A DNA stretch of 64,000 nucleotides. Source: Gaetbulibacter_A aestuarii (GTDB taxonomy: Bacteria > Bacteroidota > Bacteroidia > Flavobacteriales > Flavobacteriaceae). Shown here piece after piece: positions 26,718-36,496 of the stretch (position 1 is its first letter; each line of letters starts with the position of its first letter). The stretch is from NCBI RefSeq assembly GCF_039537665.1, contig NZ_BAABAY010000001.1, positions 682,001 to 746,000 of the forward strand. Reading direction: 5' to 3'. The notes beneath the pieces were generated by a model that worked only from the letters and a program-made list of their open reading frames with translations, made no database searches and had not been told where the DNA came from. The position numbers and the translations under genes are program-made.

Positions 26718-27755
26718 TCAATACAAAGATTTAATTTCAGACAAAATTCTTTTCATAACTATATCCTGATCAAATTTGGAGAACGTATTTAATGCATTCT
26801 TTCTAAGCATAAGAAAATTTTTTTCATTTACCTTTAAAATAGTATCCCTTAAATTAATTGGGTCTTTCTCTTTCACAAAAAAACCAGACACTCCATCCTC
26901 AATCATTTCTTTGATCCCTCTGGAAGGTGTGGCAATAATTGGAATACCTAAGGATAGTGCCTCTATAATTATTCCAGGATAACCCTCTCCTTTATGATAG
27001 GTTGGCAATAGTAATGTGGAGTATGTGATTAAAACCCGTTGAACCTCGTTGTGATTAAGTTTGCCCTTATAAGCAGAAATGAAAACCTCTGAAAATTTTT
27101 CAGGAGGAGTATAACTATCAATAATTGGCCCGTATATGTGAATTTGATATTCTTCTGGCAACAAAGTAATTGCTTCAAGTATCTCATTTATTCCCTTTTC
27201 TTCTTTTATATGACTTATAAATACAAATCTTTTCTTAAATGGTCCAGTAGGCAAATTATTAGAGTAGTAAGACTGTCTAGTATTAGGAAATTGTCTGCAA
27301 TTTTCTGAGTACTGTCTAAAAAATTGCACTAAATACTGAGTTTCAAAATAATTAATATTTGCTTTTCTTAATGCAGAAAGAATTAATTTTTTGCTCAAAA
27401 AATTACAATCCTTTAAATAATACTCATCAAAATTACCAGCAAACTTTCTTAACACAATATTTTTATTATAAAATTTAGAAATCATTGTTACAAAAAAGGT
27501 GTAGTACTTATATTCCCTGGCTGTACCATTAAAAAACACTAGATTATGTTTACGAGTTCTAATAATAATCTTCAGAAAAATATATACTACCGACAATTTC
27601 GAAAACCTATAATTCCTATTGTTTAAATCTAAAATTTCAAAAGCGACCTTCGCCTTTGAAAAAGATTTAATTAACTGCTCAAAAAGAACTATAACACCTC
27701 CTGCGTTGTGAGGCTCTTTCAATGTTCTACATTTGCCAATTACTAGAATAGACAT
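26718..27755 (-). CDS. Glycosyltransferase family 4
   Basis: GT-B transferase of 345 residues. The C-terminal domain has RFVFISHIKEEKGINEILEA, then LLLPTYHKGEGYPGIIIEAL with the E-x7-E type donor motif, and PIIATPSRGIKEMIEDG. The N-terminal part begins VIGKCRTLKEPHNAGGVIV, an acceptor-side glycine loop. It lies one base from the CapK-like gene. Specificity is unknown. Confidence 0.88.
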   Translation of the reverse strand: MSILVIGKCRTLKEPHNAGGVIVLFEQLIKSFSKAKVAFEILDLNNRNYRFSKLSVVYIFLKIIIRTRKHNLVFFNGTAREYKYYTFFVTMISKFYNKNIVLRKFAGNFDEYYLKDCNFLSKKLILSALRKANINYFETQYLVQFFRQYSENCRQFPNTRQSYYSNNLPTGPFKKRFVFISHIKEEKGINEILEAITLLPEEYQIHIYGPIIDSYTPPEKFSEVFISAYKGKLNHNEVQRVLITYSTLLLPTYHKGEGYPGIIIEALSLGIPIIATPSRGIKEMIEDGVSGFFVKEKDPINLRDTILKVNEKNFLMLRKNALNTFSKFDQDIVMKRILSEIKSLY

Positions 27756-27761
27756 ATATAA

Positions 27762-28334
27762 TTAAATGTTTTTTAATCTATTTAAAACAGCTTTATCTTT
27801 TTCCAAATAAAAACTTCCATCTTTGAGATACCCCCATTTATTATTTTTATACTGATAAACCTGATTTATTAAACCTTTTTTGGATTTGACCATGGGACTT
27901 CCCAATACAACAACACTTTCATCAGGAACATCAAAAAAAACTACAGCATTCGCTCCTATTCTAACATTATTCCCTACTTTAATATTTCCTATAATCTTGG
28001 CGCCAGCACCAATTACAACGTTATCTCCAATATTTGGACTTCCTAGAGTCTTTGAATCAACTAACATATTGGAACCAATTGTTACTTGTTGATAAATACT
28101 GCAATTCCTTCCTATTACAGCTTTTCCACTAATAAAAATACCATAAGTTCCATGCATTAAATTCAATGGTCCCTTTATTTTGTTATTGAAGGGTAAAAAT
28201 GAATTAGTCTCATGTTGAAAACCTTTTAAAATAAACAAATAGAATTTTTTCATTAATGAAGAATTTGATTTTTCAAAATTCAACCTCAACTTATAATAAC
28301 CTCCAATTTTTTTTACTATTATTGTAAATATCAT
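27762..28334 (-). CDS. Serine acetyltransferase-like hexapeptide acyltransferase
   Basis: Left-handed beta-helix acyltransferase of 190 residues. Hexapeptide repeats are clear (GTYGIFISGKAVIGRNCSIY, then NIGDNVVIGAGAKIIGNIKV). The catalytic His lies in LMHGTYGIF, as in CysE and WcaB-like capsule O-acetyltransferases. The short N-terminus lacks the regulatory domain of true CysE, so sugar O-acetylation in this locus is more likely than cysteine synthesis. It is 6 bases upstream of the GT4 gene. Confidence 0.85.
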   Translation of the reverse strand: MIFTIIVKKIGGYYKLRLNFEKSNSSLMKKFYLFILKGFQHETNSFLPFNNKIKGPLNLMHGTYGIFISGKAVIGRNCSIYQQVTIGSNMLVDSKTLGSPNIGDNVVIGAGAKIIGNIKVGNNVRIGANAVVFFDVPDESVVVLGSPMVKSKKGLINQVYQYKNNKWGYLKDGSFYLEKDKAVLNRLKNI

Positions 28335-28359
28335 AAATCAATAGAATATTAATTTGTAC

Positions 28360-29583
28360 TTACCTTGATTCTTTGTACCTAAATTCTCCATTAACAATAA
28401 AATAAGAATAAAATATTCCAAAAAACAACACTCCCCAAATACGTTGTAAGTAAACTTCCGTCATACAGGAAATAAAAAAAAGTAATAAGAATAGTATTCC
28501 AAGTACATTCTTTCTTTTAACGCTTATATATAGCCCATAAACAAACATATTGATCCAAAAAAAGAAACCTACCAAACCATTTCTTACCAAAACCAGGAAA
28601 TGTTCATTATGAACATTATAATTTAAGAAATATGGTCTTGTCAAAAAATTCTGCTTATAACATTCATTTAACAGTGGTTGAACATTCCCAGAACCAACAC
28701 CAAACCAAGGAGAGCCAAAATTTTTAAAGACACTCCAAGAGCAATTCCAAATTTCAGTTCTTAATAAAAAACTAAAATATAAATTATTAAACAACCTTTC
28801 TTTGAATAAATTTATTTGACTTTGACTAAAGGTGAGATATAAGGTAATTATTACAGATGACAACCCAATAAATATCATCAATACTAATTTGAGCGATTTT
28901 ATTTTTAAAATAAAATATATCAACAGACAAACAAAAAAAGCAACAATTGGTGTGCGAGCATTAATTATTAAAATGGCTCCAAACAAAATCATCAATATTA
29001 AAAAACATAGTATTTTGACCTTTAGTTCAATATGATTAATAAATTTTTCTAAAACAATAAAAAAAGCCATTGCACAAAATAGGGAAAAGTATGCTGGATG
29101 GATTCCTCCTATATACTTTGTAAGATCTCCATAATTGAAAATAAATTGGTTATTTGGATTTCTTATTATTGCCAAAATGAATATTAAAAATAGCCCGAAT
29201 AAAACTGAATAAACAAGACTTAAAAGAATATTGTTTTCAACTTCTTCATTTTTCAGTTCAGTCAAAGTAAATATTAAAACAGGTAATAACAACAGTAGTA
29301 TTGTTTTACCAATCCTTGCCTCATAAACAACAAAAAAAGACATATCAATATAAATTAACCCCAATAAAAAAACCAAACAATTAGATACTAAAAAAAGATA
29401 TGCTTTATTTCTTAAAAGCAGAATTAGGTGATTTTTATCACTGAAAAGGAATAATCCTAAAGTCGATATAATTAAAGCCACGTTACTATAGATGGTTTCA
29501 AAAGGAATAGAAAAGACCAAACAGCAATTAAATAATAAAAGGATTGATTGTCTTAATTTATTATTATTTCTAAGTAATATCAT
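28360..29583 (-). CDS. O-antigen ligase/polymerase family membrane protein (first copy)
   Basis: Integral membrane protein of 407 residues with about eleven helices and one large periplasmic loop near residues 230-330. The loop contains WFGVGSGNVQPLLNECYKQ and NVHNEHFLVLVRNGLVGFFF, the signature of the O-antigen ligase (Wzy_C/WaaL) family. It could polymerise the repeat unit or ligate it to a lipid acceptor. A second protein of the same general class is encoded at 30611-31813, so one may be the ligase and the other the polymerase. Confidence 0.85.
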   Translation of the reverse strand: MILLRNNNKLRQSILLLFNCCLVFSIPFETIYSNVALIISTLGLFLFSDKNHLILLLRNKAYLFLVSNCLVFLLGLIYIDMSFFVVYEARIGKTILLLLLPVLIFTLTELKNEEVENNILLSLVYSVLFGLFLIFILAIIRNPNNQFIFNYGDLTKYIGGIHPAYFSLFCAMAFFIVLEKFINHIELKVKILCFLILMILFGAILIINARTPIVAFFVCLLIYFILKIKSLKLVLMIFIGLSSVIITLYLTFSQSQINLFKERLFNNLYFSFLLRTEIWNCSWSVFKNFGSPWFGVGSGNVQPLLNECYKQNFLTRPYFLNYNVHNEHFLVLVRNGLVGFFFWINMFVYGLYISVKRKNVLGILFLLLFFISCMTEVYLQRIWGVLFFGIFYSYFIVNGEFRYKESR

Positions 29584-29606
29584 TTATCAATTTTTGGTAG
29601 TAATTT

Positions 29607-30611
29607 TCAAATTATCAAAAACTTAATTTTTTCCCTTATTTCAAATACATATTTAGTTTTATTGTAAAATTTCTCAAAAAGATTCTTATACTCCAAATAC
29701 AAATCTTCGTAAAATAAATTTCTCTTATCAAATTGCAGTATCTCTTTGGCTATTTCAATGCAATCAGATGAATCATCTACTCTGATAGTATATTTCATGT
29801 TCCCAAAAACCTCCTTGAAGTCTCCAATATTTTCAGAATAAATTGGAATCACTCCACAAGCTAAATAGGAATTCATTTTTGTAGGACAAGCTACTTTATT
29901 AACAGTGATATTATCACGAAGTAAGAACCCGTATTTATATTTAATAAGTTCATTTGGCATATCTTCCATTTTTACTTGCTTGCATAAAACCTCATCTAAA
30001 AGTTTGTTTTTTTTCAATAATACTTTAGATCTCTCTAATTGCCTTGTAAGAATAGTAAGCTCAAAATCAGGATCAATACTTTTTAATTCCATATAAACTT
30101 TTAAAACCGATTCAACTTTTTGCCATTTAGTCATAGAACCAGCATATACCAAACTTTTTTTATTATCCTTCAAATGAATATTTTCATTTAATTTCATATT
30201 AAAACAAGGCATAATATAAAAATTGTTTTTTCTATAGTTATATTTTTTCTTGTAATGAAGATACATTTCTTGGGAAACAAAAAAATTATAGATTGACATT
30301 TTTATCACAATAAACTCACAAAAAGATAATACTAAATATTTTAGTTTACTGCCGTTCTTCATAAAAGACTCCTCGGGAACAACCCCTTGAAACCAATTAA
30401 GACATTTTGCCGAAGGTTTATTTAACTTTACACGAAGAAAATCAATCCATCTTATAGTCAAAACAATATTGTTGTTTTTAACCTTTGAAATACTATTAAC
30501 AACCTGTAATTTTTGACCAAAATTCAATGCTTCATTTAATATTTCAACATACATCAAAGTGGCTACATTCAACTCATCTTTACTACTACAATAAATTATT
30601 ACGTTATTCAT
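29607..30611 (-). CDS. Glycosyltransferase (GT-B, unassigned family)
   Basis: Protein of 334 residues with a GT4-like layout but weak similarity to standard members. The C-terminal half has KKSLVYAGSMTKWQKVESVL, LRDNITVNKVACPTKMNSYL and ACGVIPIYSENIGDF, matching the donor site of group 1 transferases. The first half is less typical (TIRWIDFLRVKL, NWFQGVVPEES). It shares one base with the downstream end of the upstream polymerase-like gene. Specificity unknown. Confidence 0.78.
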   Translation of the reverse strand: MNNVIIYCSSKDELNVATLMYVEILNEALNFGQKLQVVNSISKVKNNNIVLTIRWIDFLRVKLNKPSAKCLNWFQGVVPEESFMKNGSKLKYLVLSFCEFIVIKMSIYNFFVSQEMYLHYKKKYNYRKNNFYIMPCFNMKLNENIHLKDNKKSLVYAGSMTKWQKVESVLKVYMELKSIDPDFELTILTRQLERSKVLLKKNKLLDEVLCKQVKMEDMPNELIKYKYGFLLRDNITVNKVACPTKMNSYLACGVIPIYSENIGDFKEVFGNMKYTIRVDDSSDCIEIAKEILQFDKRNLFYEDLYLEYKNLFEKFYNKTKYVFEIREKIKFLII

Positions 30612-31813
30612 TAAATTAAACTAGTTATTTTATTATTAAATTTTTTACCTTTTTTATGGAGTACCAAAAGAACAATTATAAATACCATAAAAGGAGCTAA
30701 CTCAACCATCATTGAAACCAATACCAAGCCATATAAAGATGATTTAATAAGATTTGATTTTTCAGTCTTGTGAAATTTGAATAACACGTAAAAAAGAGGC
30801 AGTAAAAAAAATAGACCAGAACTCACCAAATATTCAAAGAAAATTGATTTTGGTGTAGCATAAAGCTCATTATTTAAAGTCTTGGATATCTCAATGCCTG
30901 TCATAAAACTTTGAATGTTTTCGGAAGATGTCATTTTAGTAATGTACTCTGGATGAAAGGTACCAAATCCACTTCCAAAAGGATTTTCAATAAACATTTG
31001 GATAGCGGTTAAAATGGAGCTAAATCTTAAAGTGAAAGTACTCCAGATTTTATTTTTTTCAGTTAAACCCTTAATGCCTTGATTAAATAACACATCGAGA
31101 AAACTTGAAATATCTTGCAATTCCTTAATTTTCAATATCATAGGAGTTAAAAGTAAAGTTATAATTATTAAAAATAAAACAGTACGCTTTAACTTCTTAT
31201 TATTTGACTTAAAAACAAAATAGAATAAATAAAATGGGATTACTAATATTTGAGCTTTAGATCTTATAAAAATTCCAATAATTAAATACAATAAAATTAT
31301 TGGTCTGGCTCTCTTGTTAAAGTCATAGTATATGAGCAATAATGGGGCTAAAAACACGTAGTACATTCCAGCAGCACTGGGTTCAGAGGAGAGCATAGTA
31401 ATTCTGTCAAAGGGGTTTGATATAACCTGAAATAGGCCCAAAATTGCAAGAAGAAAAGCTATATAATATACAAATTTTAAAACCTGAGTATAATCTAGTC
31501 TACTTAAATAGATAAAAACAGCAAAAGCAAAAAAGATCCTGATACAAAAAAAACGAATTCGATATAATATTCCTAAATCATAAATAGAATCATATTTGCC
31601 AAATAAAACAACCCATAAACCTATTAGTGCACCTGGAATTAAGCATAAAAAAAGAAAAAGAAAAATATCTTTCGAAAACCTTGAGTTTAAAGAAATAATT
31701 ATTGCATAAAAAGCAATAATTAAAGAAAAATAAGTAAACCCTAAAGTATAAATTGCTACACTAAAAGCAATCAATATCATATTTAAATTCAATAGGACAG
31801 GACTTTTACTCAT
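30611..31813 (-). CDS. O-antigen polymerase-like membrane protein (second copy)
   Basis: Integral membrane protein of 400 residues with ten or more helices. It contains ENPFGSGFGTFHPEY after a long loop and IFFEYLVSSGLFFLLPLFYV, reminiscent of Wzy polymerases. Wzy proteins vary greatly in sequence, so the call rests on topology, this motif, and the flippase and GT2 genes beside it. It overlaps the GT2 gene by 4 bases. Confidence 0.78.
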   Translation of the reverse strand: MSKSPVLLNLNMILIAFSVAIYTLGFTYFSLIIAFYAIIISLNSRFSKDIFLFLFLCLIPGALIGLWVVLFGKYDSIYDLGILYRIRFFCIRIFFAFAVFIYLSRLDYTQVLKFVYYIAFLLAILGLFQVISNPFDRITMLSSEPSAAGMYYVFLAPLLLIYYDFNKRARPIILLYLIIGIFIRSKAQILVIPFYLFYFVFKSNNKKLKRTVLFLIIITLLLTPMILKIKELQDISSFLDVLFNQGIKGLTEKNKIWSTFTLRFSSILTAIQMFIENPFGSGFGTFHPEYITKMTSSENIQSFMTGIEISKTLNNELYATPKSIFFEYLVSSGLFFLLPLFYVLFKFHKTEKSNLIKSSLYGLVLVSMMVELAPFMVFIIVLLVLHKKGKKFNNKITSLI

Positions 31814-32712
31814 CGAAATACATGAATTACGATTTTAGTAAAGTACTTTATAGTAAACTCTAAATATCGTTTAACAAAAAACAAATAAGGCAACAACAGT
31901 CCCTTTGAATGTTTTTTTAAAAACTTATAACTAATTATAAAGTTTTTAAAAGATCTTATATTTGTTAAATACCACCAGTAATTCCTAAAATTAAATTTTT
32001 CCTTTCTTCCTGTGTTTTCATGATAATTCCATGCAATTAAGTCGGGAAAAGCATACAGTTTATATCCTTTATCCTTTGCTCTAAGAAAAAAATCCACATC
32101 ACCGTCGTACTGTGGAAAATTTTTAGAATCACAATAACCTACCTCTTTGAAAACCCTAATTGGAATTGTTACTCCCATTCCTCCACACCAATCTATTTTC
32201 TTCTTTTCATTATAAATTCCAGAATCTTTTTCTCCGCTTCCAATATTAGTTTTTTCATCCCGATTCGGATTATATAATCCTCCATAAGAAAATAGAATTT
32301 GAGGGTCATTTTTTCGAAGTAATTTTGAAGCAAGAATGATATCTTGATTTTCATCAATAATCCTTTTATGCAAAAATTCCAAATAATCTTTTTTAGTTGA
32401 GAGGTCTTTATTCCAAAACAAAACATGCGAAACGTTTGGAATTTTCAAACAATACTCAATTCCTTTATTTATCGCCCCACTCCAAAACAAAGACCCATCA
32501 CCTTTTAGAATTTTTATATCAGGATAATTAGAACTAACCCATTCAAATGTACCGTCCGTAGACCCATCATCAATAAGAACAATTTTGATCTGAAAACAAT
32601 CAGTCATATTCAAATAGTATTGTGATATAGTTGAATTTAAATTAATTAAACACTTCTTAGTGTAGTAAAGTTCGTTATAAACTGGGATAAGAATTATTAA
32701 CGATTTATTCAT
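31810..32712 (-). CDS. Glycosyltransferase family 2
   Basis: GT-A transferase of 300 residues. The nucleotide-sugar site begins LIPVYNELYYTKKCL, then LIDDGSTDGTFEWV, and the segment GDGSLFWSGAINKGIEYCLK resembles the rhamnosyltransferase branch of GT2. The later DGDVDFFLRAKDKGYKLYA supplies the acidic catalytic region. dTDP-rhamnose is made in the same locus, so rhamnose is a reasonable but unproven donor. A C-terminal hydrophobic, basic stretch may attach it to the membrane. Confidence 0.87.
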   Translation of the reverse strand: MNKSLIILIPVYNELYYTKKCLINLNSTISQYYLNMTDCFQIKIVLIDDGSTDGTFEWVSSNYPDIKILKGDGSLFWSGAINKGIEYCLKIPNVSHVLFWNKDLSTKKDYLEFLHKRIIDENQDIILASKLLRKNDPQILFSYGGLYNPNRDEKTNIGSGEKDSGIYNEKKKIDWCGGMGVTIPIRVFKEVGYCDSKNFPQYDGDVDFFLRAKDKGYKLYAFPDLIAWNYHENTGRKEKFNFRNYWWYLTNIRSFKNFIISYKFLKKHSKGLLLPYLFFVKRYLEFTIKYFTKIVIHVFR

Positions 32713-32722
32713 AATTTACTTG

Positions 32723-34042
32723 TTAGCTGGAACTTCCTAATTTGATTAACTTAATCTCTTTATAAACTTGGAAAGGGCCAATAAAACAGAAAAAAGACAA
32801 ACAAATTACAGTTGCCAATATTACGCCATTAATTCCTAGGTTTAGGTAATTAACAAAAAATATTGATAGTGGTATATTTAATACAGCTCCAATTATGGAA
32901 GTCATCATTTGAATTTTTGTTTTACCAATTCCGTTCGTAAAATAAGCTAAAATTGAGTGTGCTATATTGAATAAAACCAGTACCCCCATATAAATGTAAT
33001 TGGAAATGGATAACCCAAGATTGTCATTATTCAACCAAAAATTAATTATTTTTTTTCCAAACACAATCATAACAATTACTCCTAAAACGTAAACTCCAAA
33101 CAATTTGATTAAGTTTTTCATTGTCTTTTCAAGCCAATTAAAGTCTCTTTTACTATAAGCATCTGTATACATTGACCATAGAGGGGCATTAATAATTGTA
33201 TGAAAAATAACAACTGTTTTAAAATATCTAGAAATTATATCATACCTTGTTACATCTTCTGCTCCAGCTAATTGTATTAAAATAAACCTGTCCGTAGTCA
33301 AGATAATCATCATTGTAAGTTGTAGTAAAAAAAACCGTAGTCCTAAGTGAATTATTGATTTCACCTTTTTTTTATCATAGTCCTTAAAGCTAGGTGATAA
33401 ATTTTTGTTTTTGTTGTAAAACCAAATTGATAAAATTAAATTACTTAAAAGAATCGATAATCCATATCCAAAAGCTAATATGCGTAAATCTGGTTTTGTA
33501 TAAATTAATAAGAGGGACACCGTTAATAAAGATAAAATCTGGGTTACAAATTGATTTAATGTCACTAGGGAGGCTCTTTGAATAGCATTAAAAACATTAT
33601 TAATCAATGATAATATGAAATTAAACAGAGTAAAAAACAAAATTATCAGTATTAATGATTGAAAGTAATCATTAGAATGATAATGAGAATTAAAAACAAT
33701 TTGCCAATTTATAAGTCTTGAAAAAATTAAAACAAATAGATAAACAAAACTTGAAAAGAAAAATAAAGAAATATAGCCAGTTGAAATAAATTTTTTGGCT
33801 TCGTTTGTCTTTTTGGAACTTAGACTCTCCGCAATTTTATTTTTGACGCCATTGGCAATACCTAAATCAAAAAAAACTACCCAATTCAAAAAAGATAAAA
33901 TCACTGACCAAAGACCATAATCTCTGATATCCAGATATTTTAACAAATATCTAACAAGTAAAAATGAAATTAATATTGACAATAATTTGAATCCAAAAGA
34001 AAATTTTAATTGTTTAATAAAATTTGATGTTCTCCAGTTCAT
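32723..34042 (-). CDS. Wzx-type oligosaccharide flippase (MOP family)
   Basis: Membrane protein of 439 residues with about twelve to fourteen helices, belonging to the polysaccharide exporter (MOP) superfamily. The N-terminus has FKLLSILISFLLVRYLLKYL followed by WSVILSFLNWVVFFDLGIAN, the RYLG/LGIANGV type motif of Wzx proteins. It would turn undecaprenyl-linked repeat units to the periplasmic face. Only one flippase is seen in the window. Confidence 0.88.
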   Translation of the reverse strand: MNWRTSNFIKQLKFSFGFKLLSILISFLLVRYLLKYLDIRDYGLWSVILSFLNWVVFFDLGIANGVKNKIAESLSSKKTNEAKKFISTGYISLFFFSSFVYLFVLIFSRLINWQIVFNSHYHSNDYFQSLILIILFFTLFNFILSLINNVFNAIQRASLVTLNQFVTQILSLLTVSLLLIYTKPDLRILAFGYGLSILLSNLILSIWFYNKNKNLSPSFKDYDKKKVKSIIHLGLRFFLLQLTMMIILTTDRFILIQLAGAEDVTRYDIISRYFKTVVIFHTIINAPLWSMYTDAYSKRDFNWLEKTMKNLIKLFGVYVLGVIVMIVFGKKIINFWLNNDNLGLSISNYIYMGVLVLFNIAHSILAYFTNGIGKTKIQMMTSIIGAVLNIPLSIFFVNYLNLGINGVILATVICLSFFCFIGPFQVYKEIKLIKLGSSS

Positions 34043-34219
34043 TTATAAAACCTTTCATTTAAAAATTAAGTAAATGTTTGAGCTTTTATCTTTTCCGAAT
34101 TAAATGGGTTTAAGCCCATATGACTTCTATTAATATTAAAAGCATTTTCGATAAATAGATAAATTAATACTAAGGCTAGGTTATTTTTTTTAAATAATTA
34201 ATTGTTATTCATCATTGTT
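34043..34219. other. AT-rich gap between fcl and wzx
   Basis: A 177-base, very AT-rich stretch with no gene. ATGGGT/GCCCAT (about 34104-34119) can make a short hairpin. There is no exact TAnnTTTG element. It marks the left-hand change from sugar-precursor genes to the AT-rich transferase block. Confidence 0.4.
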
Positions 34220-35278
34220 TTAATGATTATTATGATTTATTAACCAAGCATAAATTAATCCAATTCCTGTTTGTAAATCTATTCTATGTTTCCAGCCTAA
34301 ATTAGTTAGTTTAGATACATCCGTGAGTTTTCTCATAGTTCCGTCCGGTTTATCAGGGTTAAATACCAAACTCCCATTAAACCCCAAAATACCTTTGATC
34401 ATTACTGCTAATTCTTTTATAGAAATATCTTCTCCTGTTCCTATATTAATATGTGTATTACGAATTTCTTTTTGGCCCTGAGTATAAGTATCCTTAAAGT
34501 CCCTACTTTCCATGATAAACACACAAGCGTCTGCCATATCTTCACTCCATAAGAATTCTCGTTTCGGTTTTCCTGAGCCCCAGATCTCCACACTATTCTC
34601 CGAAACACCAAATTTTGATAAATAGTCTCGGGCTTCTTGAATAGAATTCATCCCTAAATCTTTAATGACCTCATCGAATTTTGACTCAGCCAGCAATTTA
34701 GCTAAATGGATTTTTCGAATTAAGGCCGGCAATACGTGGGATTTTTCAAGATCAAAATTATCATTTGGACCGTACAAATTAGTAGGCATCACCGATAAAA
34801 AGTTCGTGCCATACTGCAAATTATAACTCTCACACATTTTAATTCCGGCAATTTTAGCAATAGCATATGGCTCATTGGTGTATTCTAGAACATCCGTTAG
34901 TAAATACTCCTCCTTCATGGGTTGAGGAGCGTTCTTTGGATAGATACAAGTACTACCTAAAAACAAGAGCTTTTTTACACCATTCAAATAACTCTGATGA
35001 ATCACGTTATTCTGAATCATCATATTCTCATAGATAAAATCAGCACGATACACATTATTGGCAACGATACCACCCACTTTTGCTGCGGCTAAAAATACGT
35101 ATTCAGGTTTTTCATTCTTAAAAAAGGCGCCTACAGCTTGCTGATCCGTTAGATCAAGTTCTTTGTGTGTTCGGGTAATAATGTTTTGATAGCCGTTTCC
35201 CTGAAGGTTCTTTAAGATGGCACTGCCCACCAATCCTCGGTGTCCAGCTACGTAGATTTTGGAGTCTTTTTGCATCAT
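34220..35278 (-). CDS. fcl: GDP-L-fucose synthase
   Basis: Epimerase/reductase of 352 residues that completes GDP-L-fucose synthesis from GDP-4-keto-6-deoxymannose with NADPH. The NADP site is VAGHRGLVGSAIL. Catalytic residues are in LGSTCIYPKNAPQPMKEEYL (Ser/Cys region) and YAIAKIAG (YxxxK). SVMPTNLYGPNDNFD is a family signature. It follows gmd by 47 bases, which is the usual arrangement. Two adjacent ATG codons are possible starts. Confidence 0.95.
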   Translation of the reverse strand: MMQKDSKIYVAGHRGLVGSAILKNLQGNGYQNIITRTHKELDLTDQQAVGAFFKNEKPEYVFLAAAKVGGIVANNVYRADFIYENMMIQNNVIHQSYLNGVKKLLFLGSTCIYPKNAPQPMKEEYLLTDVLEYTNEPYAIAKIAGIKMCESYNLQYGTNFLSVMPTNLYGPNDNFDLEKSHVLPALIRKIHLAKLLAESKFDEVIKDLGMNSIQEARDYLSKFGVSENSVEIWGSGKPKREFLWSEDMADACVFIMESRDFKDTYTQGQKEIRNTHINIGTGEDISIKELAVMIKGILGFNGSLVFNPDKPDGTMRKLTDVSKLTNLGWKHRIDLQTGIGLIYAWLINHNNH

Positions 35279-35325
35279 TTTTTTGAGTTTGCTTCCGACA
35301 TGCTTATTTCGCTGTGATGTCGAAA

Positions 35326-36441
35326 TTATTCAAAATAATTTTTAATTCGATAACCACCGTCTTTAAGGTATTGTTGTTGTTCCATCAACTTGATATCACT
35401 GGTCATCATATCTTCAACTAAAGCTGGTAGATCATATTTTGGAACCCAACCTAGTTTTTCTTTAGCTTTGGAGGCATCTCCAATCAGTAAATCTACTTCA
35501 GTAGGTCTAAAATATTTCGGGTCTACAGCAATGACTTCTTTGCCAATCTCCAATTGATATTTAGGATTAGAACAAGATTTGATAATTCCTTTTTCGTCAA
35601 CCCCGGTTCCCTTGAATTCTAATTCAATGCCAACATGTACGAAACACATTTTTACAAAATCTCTTACCGTAGTTGTTTTTCCTGTAGCAATGACCCAGTC
35701 CTCAGGTTCATCAGCCTGTAAGATCATCCACATCATTCGGATATAATCTTTGGCATGGCCCCAATCACGTTGCGCATCTAAATTGCCAAGGAATATTTTA
35801 TCTTGAAGTCCTAAAGCAATTTTTGAAGTTGCCCTTGTTATTTTGCGGGTCACAAAGGTTTCTCCACGTATTGGTGATTCGTGATTGAATAAAATTCCAT
35901 TACAAGCATAGATATCATAAGCTTCCCTGTAGTTAACTGTGATCCAATAAGCATACATTTTAGCAACGGCATAAGGGCTGCGTGGGTAAAACGGTGTTGT
36001 TTCGGTTTGAGGCACCTCCTGAACTTTACCATATAATTCAGAGGTGGAGGCCTGGTAGATCCTCGTTTTTTTCTCCATTCCTAAAAGACGAATGGCTTCT
36101 AACAATCTCAAGGTTCCAATACCGTCGGCATTAGCTGTATATTCAGGCATTTCAAAAGACACATGTACATGACTCATAGCAGCCAGGTTATAAATTTCAT
36201 CAGGCTGTACCTCTTGAATAATCCGGGTCAAATTGGTGCTGTCGGTTAGGTCACCATAATGCAGAAAGAAATTTTGATTTTCTTCATGCGGGTCCTGGTA
36301 TAAATGATCAATTCGATCAGTATTAAACAAAGAAGAACGTCTTTTTATACCATGAACCTCATATCCTTTTTTCAAAAGAAACTCACTTAAATAAGCACCG
36401 TCTTGTCCGGTAACTCCAGTAATCAATGCTGTTTTTTTCAT
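35326..36441 (-). CDS. gmd: GDP-mannose 4,6-dehydratase
   Basis: Enzyme of 371 residues giving GDP-4-keto-6-deoxymannose for fucose synthesis. I place the start at the ATG 36439-36441, which gives MKKTALITGVTGQDGAYL, the standard N-terminus. An earlier in-frame start would overlap cysN and add 34 unrelated residues. Other marks are GIKRRSSLFNTDRIDHLY and YAVAKMYAYW (YxxxK). The substrate GDP-mannose must come from genes outside the window. Confidence 0.96.
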   Translation of the reverse strand: MKKTALITGVTGQDGAYLSEFLLKKGYEVHGIKRRSSLFNTDRIDHLYQDPHEENQNFFLHYGDLTDSTNLTRIIQEVQPDEIYNLAAMSHVHVSFEMPEYTANADGIGTLRLLEAIRLLGMEKKTRIYQASTSELYGKVQEVPQTETTPFYPRSPYAVAKMYAYWITVNYREAYDIYACNGILFNHESPIRGETFVTRKITRATSKIALGLQDKIFLGNLDAQRDWGHAKDYIRMMWMILQADEPEDWVIATGKTTTVRDFVKMCFVHVGIELEFKGTGVDEKGIIKSCSNPKYQLEIGKEVIAVDPKYFRPTEVDLLIGDASKAKEKLGWVPKYDLPALVEDMMTSDIKLMEQQQYLKDGGYRIKNYFE

Positions 36442-36496
36442 AAAACTATACCTTATTAATAATACTCTTTTTTCCCATAAGGGTTTGGTTATAAAA

